Of a DNA stretch of 64,000 bases, positions 46,588 through 59,368 are shown in pieces. The notes below the pieces were generated by a model. The model had not been told where the DNA came from and searched no databases. It was given only the letters and a program-made list of their open reading frames with translations. The stretch lies in the NCBI GenBank assembly GCA_029962745.1, contig CM057162.1:17950908-18014907 (forward strand). Direction: 5' to 3'. The DNA is from Echinometra lucunter (Eukaryota > Echinodermata > Echinoidea > Camarodonta > Echinometridae). A program made the translations under genes and the position numbers. Numbering within the stretch: the first letter of the stretch is position 1; every line of letters starts with the position of its first letter.

Positions 46588-47844
46588 CCAGCGGATCCAG
46601 GGTTTGGGAATGGGGGAGGGGTGAGCTGCTGCGGCGCACTCTTCGTTAAGGTAGCGGCATCATTGTTAAGAAAGGCGTGATTAAGCAGATGCATCGAAAG
46701 CATTTGAAATCCGGGACATATCAGGACAATACCTTCGGAGAGCGGGCCAAATATTCCAGTTAATATTCAGCTATCGAGTTACCGAAGCGAGCGAGCCAAA
46801 ATTGGACAATTGCTACACAATATTTAATAGGCCTCTCCAAAAGTAGATGAACAGTGGAATTGTCACAAGGGAAAGGAGTTACCTTACCTGGGAAATAATG
46901 CTTGCAGCAGATGCTTTGCATTGTATTTTCATTTTATCTTTTAAGTTTTCATGGCCAACGGCAGTATGCTGTTACTTTGATGAAATAAAACGAATTCAAA
47001 TATTGGTGTATTGATCCCCTTAACAATACCCCAACAGCTGTTGTTCCTGGCAAGACAATCACTCGCACAGATAGGTGGGAAAGTTTGGTTATTCTGTTTT
47101 TAAAAAACCGCTTGCGAATTCGTAAAACTTCAAATCAGACATATTAATGTGTGAACGATTAGATGTGCATAGCCATTGGGCGTATGTTTCTAATCTGATA
47201 AATATAAATGAATTCAAGAATTAGACTGCTGATCCCCCTCCCCACCATTAGCATCGGACCATACAATTTGATGAGTATATAATCTCACTATGACAGGCCT
47301 AAAATATTAATTTGCTTCCTATCATTTTTTTTTCAACAAGTGATTCTAAAGTTATCATGACAAGGGGGGGGGGGAGATAAAAAAGGGGAAATTTCATTTC
47401 TGGGCCATGCAGGACCCCTGTCCCGAAACAGTTAACCCGTAACGTTTGATCTCCCATAATGATACTCATAAGTCATCGTCCAAACATTTGCAAGCCTGAC
47501 CGTGGCCAAGTATCAGTCAGGTTAGACCCTCAGTTTTATACGGGAATCGAATATAATATTGATAAAAATTGATTTCTTTGCAGGTTTAAAGCTGATGCGA
47601 TGGCAGCAAAACAATTGCAACTAGGGCTATCCTGGACCTAGTAAAGGACAAAAAAAGGAAAATGTTCATACTATGCCCTTTTTACGGTACTTTTACACTC
47701 CCAGCGATGGTGGAAATTCTTGTTTTTAAGCAGTGTGTTCCCCGTTCCCTTTTTACAACTGGGGACACGCTTTCACAATAAAATCCCCAAAATGGAGGGG
47801 GGGGGGGGTTGCTCGTCCACGCACCAGCCCTGGATCCGCCACTG
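46588..47844. mobile_element. TIR-bounded element of about 1.26 kb
   Basis: CAGCGGATCCAGGG at the left and CCCTGGATCCGCCACTG at the right form short inverted ends with G- or C-rich runs just inside. The right end matches the CAGTGGCGGATCCAG ends common in invertebrate DNA transposons. No transposase is seen inside. A 3' retroposon-like end (GATGAAATAAAACG) lies near 46978. A single element is plausible; two half-elements cannot be excluded. Confidence 0.5.
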
Positions 47845-50016
47845 TTATTTCGAGATGTGTCGGGAGATAAATCTTAACATAGTTTGAAGTTGAAGAAAAT
47901 AGTTCGTCTGTGATGTGTTCCTGTGGACTTGTTCTATAAAATATTCGGTATAGTGCGATATTGTCACGACTTCTTATATTAGATAAGTGTTGTCAAAGTT
48001 AGTGCAGTAGATGGTGATTTTTAAGAGTATACTCAGATAGTGAACTAGCGAAAATCTTGTAACGCACAATTGTGTAAGATGTGTGATTGGTTAGTCATTC
48101 GTTCTTTGCACCATACACCTGATAAAGCACAAGGATCAATGCATACATGCGGATAATATGAAATACGGTTTAAGTATATTGCTTCTTGAATAGTCTCTTT
48201 CAGGTCTTTGTGAATCAAAGAACACGAATCAAGGAAAAGGTAAGGTACGGCATTTGATTATTTGGTGTCCCGTACGCTACAATTAGTGTGCAACTTTAAA
48301 TATAAATGAACAGGTGTTTCATATGCTGAGCTCCGATCCGGGCTTCGAAATTCACCAGATGATCACAATTATATACGGATATTATGGGTATTGTCAGTAG
48401 TCTGTGAGATAAACTAGCTTGAAACTTTCCGAGAACTCGGTGCAGCGACCCAACGCTTAACATGAAAGTGTATGGTGCAAATAATCAAATCTAACGAACT
48501 TCGAGATGAAAATCAAGCTAGAATTATATCATTCATATTTGTTTGCTGTAATTTTTTACAATTATGGAATGAGCTGGAGACATTTTGGGCATAATCCCTA
48601 CGGTTTTCTGGCAGTGCAAAGCAGTACTAGAATACATGCTAAGCCCGGTGGGCATGCTAAGCATCACCAGGGGACTCTACGGATTGTGCCTACTAGAAAA
48701 CCACTGAACAAATTTGGGGACAGCTGCTTGCTCTGTTGGGGGGGGGGGGGAGGAAAATCTATTCAACGATCTATGGCGCTTTGAATTAGTGAAATGGTTG
48801 TAAATGTATTACTTCGTTTTAATTGTAGTCATGGTAGTAGTAGATATTGATATAATACATTGATATGTTCTGTTCTGCCTTTGTATATATAGTTCATGTT
48901 TTGTTGTAAACTTTGTAGATCGTGCCTATCAATAACCAACATAAGAATGTAACAGAAATGAAGGAAATATCTCATTACAAATGCAATATAGAAGATCTTA
49001 ATTCTAATTCTGTAGAAACTGAGCGTGCGATTTGCAGTTTCCCTGAAGATAGGTCGACACCAGTCACCAATTAATTGAAGACGCATTGTACAAATATTCT
49101 TGAATGCATGAATATTCATGATCATGAATATTAGCATCAGCTCAGTGGTGAAGAGGGAAGGGGTTGTGGGATATATCGTAACTCTAAGGGTAAACTGGGC
49201 TGCATCGTATTTATTTCCGTTTTGTATTAAATTTGCCTTTCTTGATATGAAGTCATTCATGACATGCACTGACGATTTCGTTAAGTGCGACGTTGGCAAT
49301 AAGAGATTCTGCCGTCATTTGTGTTACATTTTTGTAAAAACGTGTACTCTGACGTCAAACAAAACAACTTCTATATCTTTTAACCTACCTCATACTGAGG
49401 ATTTTGTCAGTTTTCTATGACTTAGCCTTTTCCTACCAGTTTACATACTTAAAATCAGTATCATTTATATGGTAGGTTTATGGGAATAAAGAAAGGGCCA
49501 GTGGCTGCTATTATTTAAATAACAGTTTGAGGTTCATTGCAAATTCATCCAAGCACAGGGCTGGAGCAGGAGCGAATTCTGTGTTTGGCGCTGGTGTGAT
49601 ATACCACAATCACCTTTCACAAAATTGCTTAGAACGAGCAATCTTGACGACCCAGCCAGTTTTCATTCTTTACCACTGTCTATGGAGGAATTCTGTTGCA
49701 CGGAATATTTGCATGTTCAAGTCACACACCATCAGCGGGGTAGATTCGATATGAATCTTCTATTCATACAGTGAGAATTGTGAATAGATCTGTGACAATA
49801 GTAACTGTATGAGATGTTTAGTAGAGTCATCTTCTGTATACAAAATGGATGATAAACCAACAGTGACTAAGTACTCAATACAGGTAGGAATTAATAAAGG
49901 CATGTTTACCCTCTCCAAATATCTAATATTCTGTACACCATTCTTCGTGTTTACTTTGATGTGCGTGAGAAGGTGTGGGCTTGTGTGCTTTGAGTGTGTG
50001 CAATTTCGTTTTGACA
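47845..50016. other. Intergenic, no gene seen
   Basis: No supported coding region between the convergent genes A and B here. A G-run is at about 48738-48750. A perfect 22-nt palindrome AATATTCATGATCATGAATATT lies at about 49111-49132. Confidence 0.4.
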
Positions 50017-50355
50017 CAAGTGTAAAAACGACAATCTTGTATCACAGTAAAAAATATTTCAAACAACTGTTTAAAATCTTAAGCAACGCTGTTTAAGCCA
50101 GTCACTGTAACAACTATTGTTTAAACTATTAAGAAACTAAATGTTGTTTAAACTTTAAACGGTTTGTTTTTTAATATTTTTTAACGAATTTCCAACGATA
50201 TTGTTTAAAACTGTTAAACACTATCATTAAAAATTCGCTCGATGCATTTAATAACGTATTTTTACAATACAGGGTATGAGTTTTGAACAATATTGCTCAA
50301 AATTTAGACAACACAATTTAAAAATCGCCAACTTAAACAGCGTTTTTACAGTGTA
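50017..50355. mobile_element. Probable TIR MITE with GTGTAAAAACG ends
   Basis: The left end ACAAGTGTAAAAACGAC pairs loosely with the right end GCGTTTTTACAGTGTA. The inside is rich in TGTTTAAAC/GTTTAAA words. Confidence 0.5.
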
Positions 50356-50797
50356 CTAGTACATTTTTTCTTCCCTTTTCTGTTTTAGCTGCATCTGGGG
50401 GCCGAACTTTTTCGGAATAGAAGAGGATGTTCTTCTCATTACGAAATTAATACCCTTGCTACTTGCTTTTGATTGGACGGGTAGTTACATGTTGCATGCC
50501 TCATCGGGATATTGGTGTATGCTTCGAAAAAAATGTTCTAACACCGTATTCCCTTGTATTCAGTTGATCACAGATACAACACAAATAATCAAAATGATTG
50601 GTATCGTATCAGCAATTAGAGTTCCATGCTCATTTAAAGGTACTAAGCCTATGGAAAATAAAATAATAAATATTAAGATACACTCGCCCCCCCCCCCCCC
50701 TAAATAAAAAGAAAGGAGAAAGAAAAACGGCGGTATATCTTTTAAGTAAAGCGATAGCAACCAGGAAAGGTGAGAAAACTAGTATACTAGCAATGCT

Positions 50798-51503
50798 AAA
50801 AGTGGATTTAGCGCCAGCGGAAATGCAACTTTACAAGCACAGTAATTAAACATCATATGAATAGCTCATTTGGAAAAGGCGCAAAATGAATTTTTCACCA
50901 AAACGAAGGTATTGGTAGGACTGTATGCTTGTTCCATGCGCGTTTCTATATGACTCATTTGAATATTTAGAATATATCATGAAATTAGAAAAAATGGGTT
51001 TAAGTATTGTGTTTATTTCCAAAAGGCGCTAAATCAAAATTCGTTTATTTCCAAAAGGTGCTTAATCCACTTTGCGAAAATCAAGGATTTTTATTCAAAC
51101 TGTTTTCCTTCTTCGATACCTCAAAACTTTGAAAGATGCAAGTGCCAACATTAGTCATGTAACAAGTAAGAATGAAAAAAAATCCTGCATGAGTTTTACC
51201 TTTTTGCTAGAACAAATAAAAATAAATTTTCATTTGTACAGATTTAGCGCCTTTTGGAAATAAAAATGTTCACCTCACTGGAAATTTTGCATAAAATTAA
51301 AAAAAAAAAACTATTTGGAAAAAAAAATAAACATGTAGGATTTTTTTTTTTCATTTCTTTTTTCTTCTTTTTTTGTTGTTGAGATTTCTGATGTTAGTAT
51401 TCCAACCATGAAAAGAAATTGCCTTACGAAGAAGGAAAATAGATCAAACAAAATTTACTCGAAGTCACTCAAAGTGGATTTAGTGCCTTTGGGAAATAAA
51501 CTC

Positions 51504-51505
<2 letters not shown>
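50798..51505. repeat. Inverted and direct copies of an AAGTGGATTTAGCGCC module
   Basis: The motif GTGGATTTAGCGCC with an adjacent TTTTGGAAATAAA occurs near 50800 (+), 51010-51075 (two reversed pieces, one ending AATCCACTTTGCG), 51240 (+) and 51473 (+, AGTGCCTTTGGGAAATAAA). The arrangement suggests one fold-back element beside a second half copy. Confidence 0.6.
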
Positions 51506-51506
<1 letters not shown>

Positions 51507-51542
<36 letters not shown>

Positions 51543-51600
51543 GTATGTATGTATGTATATATATATATATAGATAGAGAGAGAGAGAGAGAGAGAATTTG
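51507..51600 (+). repeat. (CA)n, (GTAT)n, (TA)n, (GA)n compound microsatellite
   Basis: A (CA)n tract at about 51507-51538 is followed by ATGT repeats, (TA)n and (GA)n to about 51595. Confidence 0.95.
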
Positions 51601-52538
51601 AATGCAAGAAAAAGATATATTCATTTTTGTCAAATTGAGATATTTGCAATGAAAGATCTAGAAAAATAAAATAAAAATAATAAGAAAATATGTACTACTT
51701 TTAACCATTCAACAATATACCTTTATATGTCATGACCAATATATCATTTAAACGGTATGATTTTGTACTATCTGATGGTAAACTTAATTTTAAAAAAAAC
51801 GGCTTTTATCTGCTTTTGCATATAAACTCTTTATATAATAATAAGCGAATTTTCGCCCACTAGCAAATCAATATATTTTTGAAGAAGAAAAAAAGGGGTC
51901 CTCTAAGGCGCATGAAAGAAATAGAAAATAACGTGCGTCACAAAGGGGCGCTGTACAAGATAAGGAGCAAGGGGGATAGAAATAAAGGGAGAATAAAAAG
52001 GCAAAAGGCAAAGAATAGACTAGATAAATAATGGTATAAAAAAAACCTTGATCTTGTCTATGAGCCTGTACAGGCTGTATTATTCCTGCACACTTGTTGT
52101 CCTTTCCCACATATTCAACTTGATAAGTCGAAGAAAATGTATAACCTTTCGTGATCACAAGCTATGATCCATGAACAGGCAGTGTCCTATATCATCGTGG
52201 GATTAAAGTAAAGTAAAGTATCAGTAAAAGAAAAGGAAGCTAGAGAGAAAAAAACTAGCGAAATAGGAAATGCGCAGGAAAGAGGACGAGTGAGGTTATG
52301 GCAAAAAAGGAGGTAGAGGAGGGGAAGAGAAAAGAGAGAGAGAGAGGGAAGAGCAGAAAAAGTAAGGAGAGAGAGAAAAAAAAAGAGGGGGAAAACTGAG
52401 TAGAAAGAGGGAGCTGGAGAGAGGCATAGAAGAGAGACATCAAGGGGTAAGGGGAAAAAATAGCAAGTAAAGAGAAAATATAGGATTACAACGAAGTAAA
52501 AGAAGGAGAGAGGAAAGAGAAAAAAATTAAGAGAGAGA

Positions 52539-52579
<41 letters not shown>

Positions 52580-52691
52580 ATACCCAATTAAGGAAATGAA
52601 TGAAATGTAACATAAGTCAAGTCTGCAGGTACAGACCCTAATTGACACTTTATTCAAATGCATTGCCGACTGCCTGAAGCAGTCTGGACCA
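51601..52691. other. No gene; purine-rich tract
   Basis: 52210-52585 is a strongly purine-rich (AG/GA) stretch on the + strand with a (GA)n core at about 52540-52575. A long frame on the minus strand here is Leu/Ser/Phe-rich low complexity and not a gene. Confidence 0.6.
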
Positions 52692-52852
52692 GGACCCCGT
52701 TGCATGAAACTTACCACTGCTGATGATAACTTTGCTATCAATGGTAACTTCCATGGCAACAATGGATTTGATTGGCTGTTGAGTAATGCTGCTACGGTAG
52801 TTGCCATTGATGGCAGAGTTACCATTAATGGTAAGTTTTATGCAACGAGGCC
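52692..52852. mobile_element. Fold-back MITE, CCCCGTTGCATGAAAC type
   Basis: The left end GGACCCCGTTGCATGAAACT pairs with the right end TTTTATGCAACGAGGCC. The centre carries GATTTGATTGGCTGTTGAG, the counterpart of the GCCAATCAGATG block in related copies. Confidence 0.8.
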
Positions 52853-53750
52853 ACGCTATAGTACACAATCCCCACTGACCCCCCATTTAGTCTCCAACTC
52901 AGACCTCAGAGTAGGAGACCTTGGTTTGTGCCTGTAACTAGCATAAGCCTAGCAGGCTGCGCCGTGTATTGGCAGCCAAGCAAGTAGACTCGCCGTTCCT
53001 CTAGGATCTTGCGTTGTTCATTCTGTGCCGCATATCTTTGAAAGCGTAGGTGCTAAGGCCTGGCAGGTTGAAAATCTTGGGCCACGGGTGGGTAGACCTG
53101 GAGTATTTTGATGGACGCACCATGACACTCATCCTCTGTGCTGCGGTAAGTTACTTATACCCCCACACCCTCTCACACCACCACACACCCCCATCCCCCA
53201 TATGTATATATATATATATATATATAAAATGTAGACAGTAATAACTTGAGAAAGAGTCGAAGGTACGCCATGTGTAAATCCAACATTAGCTTTTATTGTT
53301 CAGAATTTTCGGCCCGCCTCGGGCCTTCCTCAGTGTATGACAAGATAAATGCAAACAAAATTTTCCTTATAGTAGCTCCTTAGAAACGCTCTGCGCGGAC
53401 TGCGCACAGAGCGTTGGCAAGGATATATATATATATATCCTTGAACGTCTTCCCATGAACAGACGTGTTTTTTTGTCTGTTTCAGAAACGGATTTTGATT
53501 TACATCTTTTTGTCACACCGTGGGCACTGACGAAGAGTGACTTCGCCTTTCATTTTTTAGAGCTATGCTCCGTTTTCTTTTAAAATATATGATTTTATTT
53601 TTTATGGCATTCTACTACCAACTCTGATTCCTGTATTTTCCAGATGCCACGCAGACTAATTTTCACTTATATATATATATATAGCGGGAGAGGTTTGAAT
53701 GTATGTACCGGCCGGTTGTGCCATTTTATATGAAAAAAAAAGGTAGAAAA
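52853..53750. other. No gene seen
   Basis: Contains (TA)n tracts near 53205, 53420 and 53670 and a palindromic GCTCTGCGCGGACTGCGCACAGAGC-like hairpin at about 53388-53412. No coding support. Confidence 0.4.
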
Positions 53751-53994
53751 AAGGTACGGTGCAAGATGACGCAGGATCACACAAGATTGTAGATAAGCTT
53801 TCGGCTACCTGGCCTTCATCACTTATAATCATCTTGATACTGTTCTGTTGCCTCTTGTTCTGTCAAGTTGCTCATCATCATAATTTGTTTTATTTTGTTC
53901 TGATTTACATAACAAAACAATAAATCTGATGAAGGCCAAGTAGCCGAAAGCATATCTACAATCTTGTGATCGTGCGTCATCTTGTACCGTACCT
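53751..53994. mobile_element. Inverted-repeat element, about 75-bp arms
   Basis: AAGGTACGGTGCAAGATGAC, ACAAGATTGTAGATA and GCTTTCGGCTACCTGGCCTT on the left are matched in reverse at the right. AAGCTTTCGGGCACCTGCCCTTCATCA at about 38853 is a related single arm. Confidence 0.8.
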
Positions 53995-54012
53995 CTTTTT
54001 CCTTTTTCTTAC

Positions 54013-54014
<2 letters not shown>

Positions 54015-54065
<51 letters not shown>

Positions 54066-54250
54066 TAACATTCTGGATTTATATAGCGGCTAATACATCT
54101 CCAAGAGAGTCTCTAAGCGCTTTACAGAAATATTATTACCCCGGTCATCGGATTCAGGTTTGCCCGCATACAATGTATGCACCTTCTCCACTCCCTAGGG
54201 AGCATATAGTAGTACAGAGGTTATACCGAGTTCTGCTATAGAAATGGGAG
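54015..54250 (+). mobile_element. (TA)n and SINE-like repeat
   Basis: After a (TA)n tract (to about 54059), TTCTGGATTTATATAGCGGC, ACATCTCCAAGAGAGTCTCT, AAGCGCTTTACAG and a GCCCGCATACAATGTATGCA block follow. The first 90 bp match the insertion at 10605-10693. Confidence 0.7.
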
Positions 54251-54860
54251 ACTACCCGGGGTAGCACCCCCTCCCCCCCCCCCCCCCCGTCGACTAGGGA
54301 ACTGACACATTTTACGTATGTTTATTAGTATCATTAGTAGCATTATAATAGGCCTACATATACGTCGAGAAGCAGCTCAGCTATATTTTAAACACTACTT
54401 TACTACGAGATATGAATCAAATATTCATATATATTTGTGACCCCCCCCCCCTCCCCAAAAAGGGGGAGGGATGTCAATGCTAATATGATTTATTGTCAAC
54501 GTTATTTGCAAAAAAAAGAAAGAAAAAGAAAATGAATAATAATAATATCAAACAGATAAGATTTGTTGGTGATAATATAGTCAAAGCCATTATAATACAG
54601 CCATTCAACACGAATCAACAACAACAACAACAAGCAAAGCCAAATCAAAGAATGTATGGATGCAAAGAAGGCAATGAGGCTCCAGCTTATGTAATACAAT
54701 GTTTAGTTTTGATACCAGATGTTTCTGGATGTATGTAAAATGAACAAGTTGCGGGGGGTTGGTCTACCGGGTGTGGGGGGGGGGGTGGGGGTACCCCGGG
54801 TAGACTCCCATATTCTTCATGTTTCTGGATGTATGTAAAATGTACAAGTTCCCTAGTCGA
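54251..54860. repeat. Inverted and direct repeats around G/C runs
   Basis: GTCGACTAGGGAACT at about 54289 returns as AGTTCCCTAGTCGAC at about 54848, and ACTACCCGGGGTA at about 54252 returns near 54797 as TACCCCGGGTAGACT. ATGTTTCTGGATGTATGTAA occurs at 54719 and 54821. C-runs (54270-54287, 54440) and a G-run (about 54775) lie inside. Confidence 0.6.
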
Positions 54861-55314
54861 CCCGGAGGTAATTGTTAGGTCATTACGATTATAACCCTTT
54901 TAGCCTTTTTAGCCTTTGCTTGGACGCACTGTTTATGACATCAGTACTCTAAAATAATTCTAATCTACGCCCAACAATTTTCCTCTTTTCTCCTTCCCTG
55001 TCTCTCAGGACGCCGCTAATGCATAATGTATTAGATTGTTCATTCCTTAAGTTACGTTCACTAAATAATCGTAGCCATGAATGCATATGCCGATACCAAT
55101 GATTAGTATTAGTACATAATGCATATTGCATATTTTGTGATCATTTGCAATTTGAAAACACACACCTACATGTGCCATGTATATGAATTGAAGCATATAT
55201 TATAATGTTTGTATTATCTTCAGAACCTGGAGAAGGCCGGGCAGGCCGAAAGATTAATCTAATAAACTTAAAATTTAGCTACGTCCTCCTCTCCTATGTC
55301 TCATCATTCCTCAC

Positions 55315-55375
<61 letters not shown>

Positions 55376-55466
55376 GCGTGTGTATGTAAAGAAATTTTAC
55401 AAATGCAAACAACTTTGGCAACTCCCTCGTAAATAATAAACACTAAAAGAAATGAGAAAAGGACTC

Positions 55467-55542
<76 letters not shown>

Positions 55543-56905
55543 TTGAATAAGTTGAGAATAATCCAATTTGTATGGATTGCAAATCAATAAAATTTGAATT
55601 TGAATTTGAAATTTGAGTTTGAATTTGAATTATATATAGAGAGAGAGTGAGAGTGAGAGAGGGGGGGGGGGGGTAGTGTTCTGCTGTTGGTGAAGGCAAT
55701 ACGTCTCAAAATTGAATGAAAACGATGAATATTCTAAGGGCAAAAATTTCTGCAAAATTTACCGTTTACGGAGTTTTCATTCAATTTTGGAGGCTTAATT
55801 ACCGTACATAGATAGACATATTTGATCGATAGATATATCATTCCGATATTGTCAGGCAAAGAGCGCCAGCTCTTGTAAAGAGCTCCGGTCATTACAAAAG
55901 AAAGAGAGAGCTAAAAAAGGGAACTGCTGTGCTGCGTGTAGAACCTCCCCTACATAAACAAAAAAAATTACTCTTACAAAACATTCTTCCCCTTTCTCTT
56001 CCTCTTTTTTTCTCTCTCCCTCCCTTTTTTATCCCTCTCCCTCCCTCTCTCCCCTTTCCTCTTTCTTTATAATTTCATTATGCAGTCCTTTTCTCAATAT
56101 TTTTATTTTGTTCCGATCTACATCTCTTTTCCCTCTTTCTATCTCTAGCTCTCCTTTTTCACTTTTTCTATGTGGTCAGTGTACGCCTTTCTTTATGTGA
56201 CATATGTGTCTGTGTGCGGATGGGTGTACGTGTATGTGAGTGAAATAATTCTAGAGAATAAAAACAAAGCAATGCCAGGAATATGTACCATGATCTTTAC
56301 TTTTTAAAAATCTCACCTCTAACCCATGTTCTCATCTATCAATCTATGTACGCGCCATAGGGTAATATACATTAGGTCATCAAGAAGCACTGTCATGGTT
56401 TGAAATTAACCTAACCCTAACCCAAACTAACCTCTCCTTTTAAAGAAAGGACAGATAAATTTCGTCTTAAACTTACGGCAAAAAAGTTTCTTATATTCAT
56501 AAAAGAAAAGGCCACCTTATTTATAGTAGAAACGAGTAAAGTTTGTATACAATATACAATATCCCCACATGAAAAGGGGGATTGGAGATTGTAAAACATG
56601 GCACCAATTTTTTTCTTTTGTGTGTGTGTGTGTTTAATTTACAAAAAGTTGGCTCTCTATCAGTCATCAGTGTGATCGAGGAATCCTTTTTTGCTTTTCA
56701 AGAAGCTGAGTGGAAGTGTTGTGGATTCCCTTCAACTAGCATATTATTATCTCGGTTCGCACAAATACATGAAAAGCATCGTCCACTTTTGGGTGGCTTT
56801 CAGGTGATGACGAGTGGGCGATTACACACTTAATATTGAGGCATAACCCCCCCCCCCCCCCCCCTCAAAAAAAAAAAAACCCTATTTCTTCCATGTTTGA
56901 TATCT
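54861..56905. other. No gene; several microsatellites
   Basis: (TA)n lies at 55320-55371 and 55470-55516, (GT)n at 55517-55541, (GAATTT)n near 55590-55630 and a G-run near 55660-55673. A CTAACCCTAACCC stretch is at about 56410. C-run and A-run lie together at about 56847-56879. No coding region is supported. Confidence 0.5.
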
Positions 56906-57055
56906 GGGCCCGGTTTCATAAAACATGTTATCAGTCTTAACTACTACATTTCTATGACAAATTTGCTCTTAGCCAATCAGATGGAAGGATTTTAGTAGCG
57001 TATGACAGTTACTACAACTTCTTATTGATAAAAAAAGTTTTATGAAACGGGGCCC
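56906..57055. mobile_element. Fold-back MITE of the GTTTCATAAA family, intact
   Basis: The left end GGGCCCGGTTTCATAAAACA pairs with TTTTATGAAACGGGGCCC at the right. The inner TTGCTCTTAGCCAATCAGAT and ACTACAACTTCTTATTGATA blocks are shared with 16827 and 40745. Confidence 0.9.
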
Positions 57056-57334
57056 TGGTTGAATTTCGTTTGTATTTACTAAATATGGGAATATTTTCTA
57101 CCTATTTCATCCTTGAATACCTCCTACCAGGAGAAAAATTCGTCGCTGAATTCACGAAGTGGCACAAACCCCCAAAATTGCGTCCGAAGTCAAATTTGAG
57201 ATATTTTCAGTATTATCATTCTCTGGCCATGGTCTTTCATTTCACAAAATTTTAGAACCCAATTCTCTCTAATTCAAGAGATAATTAAAGTGCCAAAACG
57301 ACACGAGCCTGAAAATCTACATTAAAAAATATCC

Positions 57335-57423
57335 ACGAACCGGCACAAGGGTGGGCGCCGTTACGCGCCATTGAGTTCTATAAACAAAAACTCAACGGCG
57401 CGCCCGCGCTTGTGCTGGTTCGT
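57335..57423. repeat. GC-rich hairpin of 89 bp
   Basis: ACGAACCGGCACAAG, GGGCGCCGTTA and TTGAGTT on the left pair with AACTCAACGGCGCGCCC, CTTGTGCTGGTTCGT on the right around a loop of about 10 bases. The surrounding 57056-58224 is AT-rich with no gene. Confidence 0.8.
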
Positions 57424-58224
57424 TAATTTACAACATAGCGTTTGTGGCGGGTCGTGAAATGTTTTGGGTGCGCAAAATCGTACTTACTTTCTACTCAAAG
57501 TGCCACTTTATGGATTCTTCTTAAGCTGAAGCAACATTTCTACATAACGACACCTGCGTTTGAAGCTTTACTGTGTTAAGATTTGAACTTAGTTTTAGTA
57601 CGATTCTACATGGAACGCGAGAGTAGATACCTGGCTTTCTATCTGTGCTTAAATCATACAGCTTAACTTCATAACAAATGGCAATGCGCAGTTGAAAAAC
57701 AGATAAAATCTTTAAAAGAGAAGTCCAGACGATTTCATTAAAATTACACCATACAGCTTAAAATTCACGCTAACAGACAATGTTACTTTCATTTATCAAA
57801 GTGATTTCTGTGATTTTTAAATACCGATTAAGTGTTGGCTTTTTTACTCCAAATAATTGAATTTCCCACCGAAACCCAAATATGGTCATTGGTCGTGTGA
57901 CGTAGGCCATGAAGTTGTACTGCGCATGCGGACTTGTGCTCTGCACATTCTCTGTGCAAAATGCCGTTATGTCTAGCTTTTAGGTGTACAAATCACACCA
58001 GTTCTGTTCCAAAGAGAAGTTTTTTTGCAATCCCAAATCCCCTGAGGGACAGGGAGAGGTGTAAATGAATTGACATAATGGACTACATAGAGAAACTAAT
58101 GACTGAAATTTTTGTCTTAATAGCATACTTTGAAACTGTACTACTGACACAAATGCACTAAATTAGTGACTAAAAATACATTCATATTTAAGACGATAAA
58201 AATACATCTGAAAAATCAACTCAA

Positions 58225-58385
58225 GTGCAATTTCGAAAGCCAATTGTACTGTCCATACAAATAATGTATGCATTACGAAATAAACCGTTGTAAAGTCCAC
58301 ACATTGCTAAAAGGTAGGCAGGGCTACTGAAGTTGCCTTAAGTTGATTTTTCAAAAGTAGTTTTATCGTGCTATTTATATTTCTT
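58225..58385 (+). repeat. Dispersed repeat, partner of 36690-36860
   Basis: GCAATTTCGAAAGCC, TAAACC, GTAAAGTCC and AAGTTGATTTTT occur in the same order as at 36690. Confidence 0.6.
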
Positions 58386-59368
58386 GATTTTCCAGCGTGT
58401 AGCCTAACTGTAATAAACATCGTGTTTGAATGTCACTTCTTAATAAAAATGTAAAATAACGAAATTTCCGTACAGAAACAAGGATCTGAAGAAACTTCTT
58501 TTTAATCTAACTTTTCTCATTAGGAATGTGTAATGTCTGATCAAAGATGAAGGCCAATTTTTCATGTCCCTTTTGTAACGTTACTATTAAACCGATATTT
58601 GAGTCTCCAATGTAGCCCCAACTTCAAAGTAATTCCCAAATTATTCAATTTTCAAGCAAGTTAACAGGTCTACACAAGGATTACCAAAGCTGTTAAGAGA
58701 TTGAACATGACCGAGTATTCTTTATAATAGCTTAGATAAACCAAGTGGTGCGAACAGACGCATGAAAAATTAAAAATGCATACTGTTATCTGTATCATTT
58801 CCGCCTGTTTAAAATGTAACGGCGATGGAAGTGGAATTGCCCAGCAATATGTTTATGAAGGCTTTTATCACCCGGCCTACTAGCTCTTTTCTTTGCTAGC
58901 AAGCCGCTGCGATAAAGAGCTAAATGAAATGTTACACAAACCAGTTGATTACCGAAATTTCCTAGATCATTTATCAAAATGTTTCCGCTTGTTGCCTGTC
59001 ATGCCTGTAGGTCATTTCTTTTGTTCTATACCGATTTATGATGAAAAAATATCCCAGACTGTTTCTTCGAGCTACAACTAATGATCATAATACCCATGTC
59101 GCGCCAAGGAGACCGAAAAAAAATGTAAAAACAACCTTTTCATTCCCTACCAATGAGGAGGAATCTACATTAGTTAGCATTCGTGTTGAGTCGGGTTTCC
59201 AGTGTGTTTGAGGTATTAGTCGCTCAGCGAAAACGACTTTAAACTGAATAGCAACCGCCCAATTCGTTACATGTCATGTAATAAATGGGCTTTTTGGGCT
59301 ATTGTCGGTCATTTGCTGGTTTCACTGGCGTGACAGGGGTATTAATAAAGAGGTACATCGGAAACTTC
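58386..59368. other. No gene seen; region downstream of gene B
   Basis: AT-rich, without coding support. No AATAAA on the minus strand was noticed in the 300 bases after the gene B stop. Confidence 0.35.

Noticed and set aside
52187..52825. 212-codon minus-strand frame rich in Leu, Ser and Phe
   Set aside because: It covers a purine-rich low-complexity tract and a MITE; no domain or splice support.
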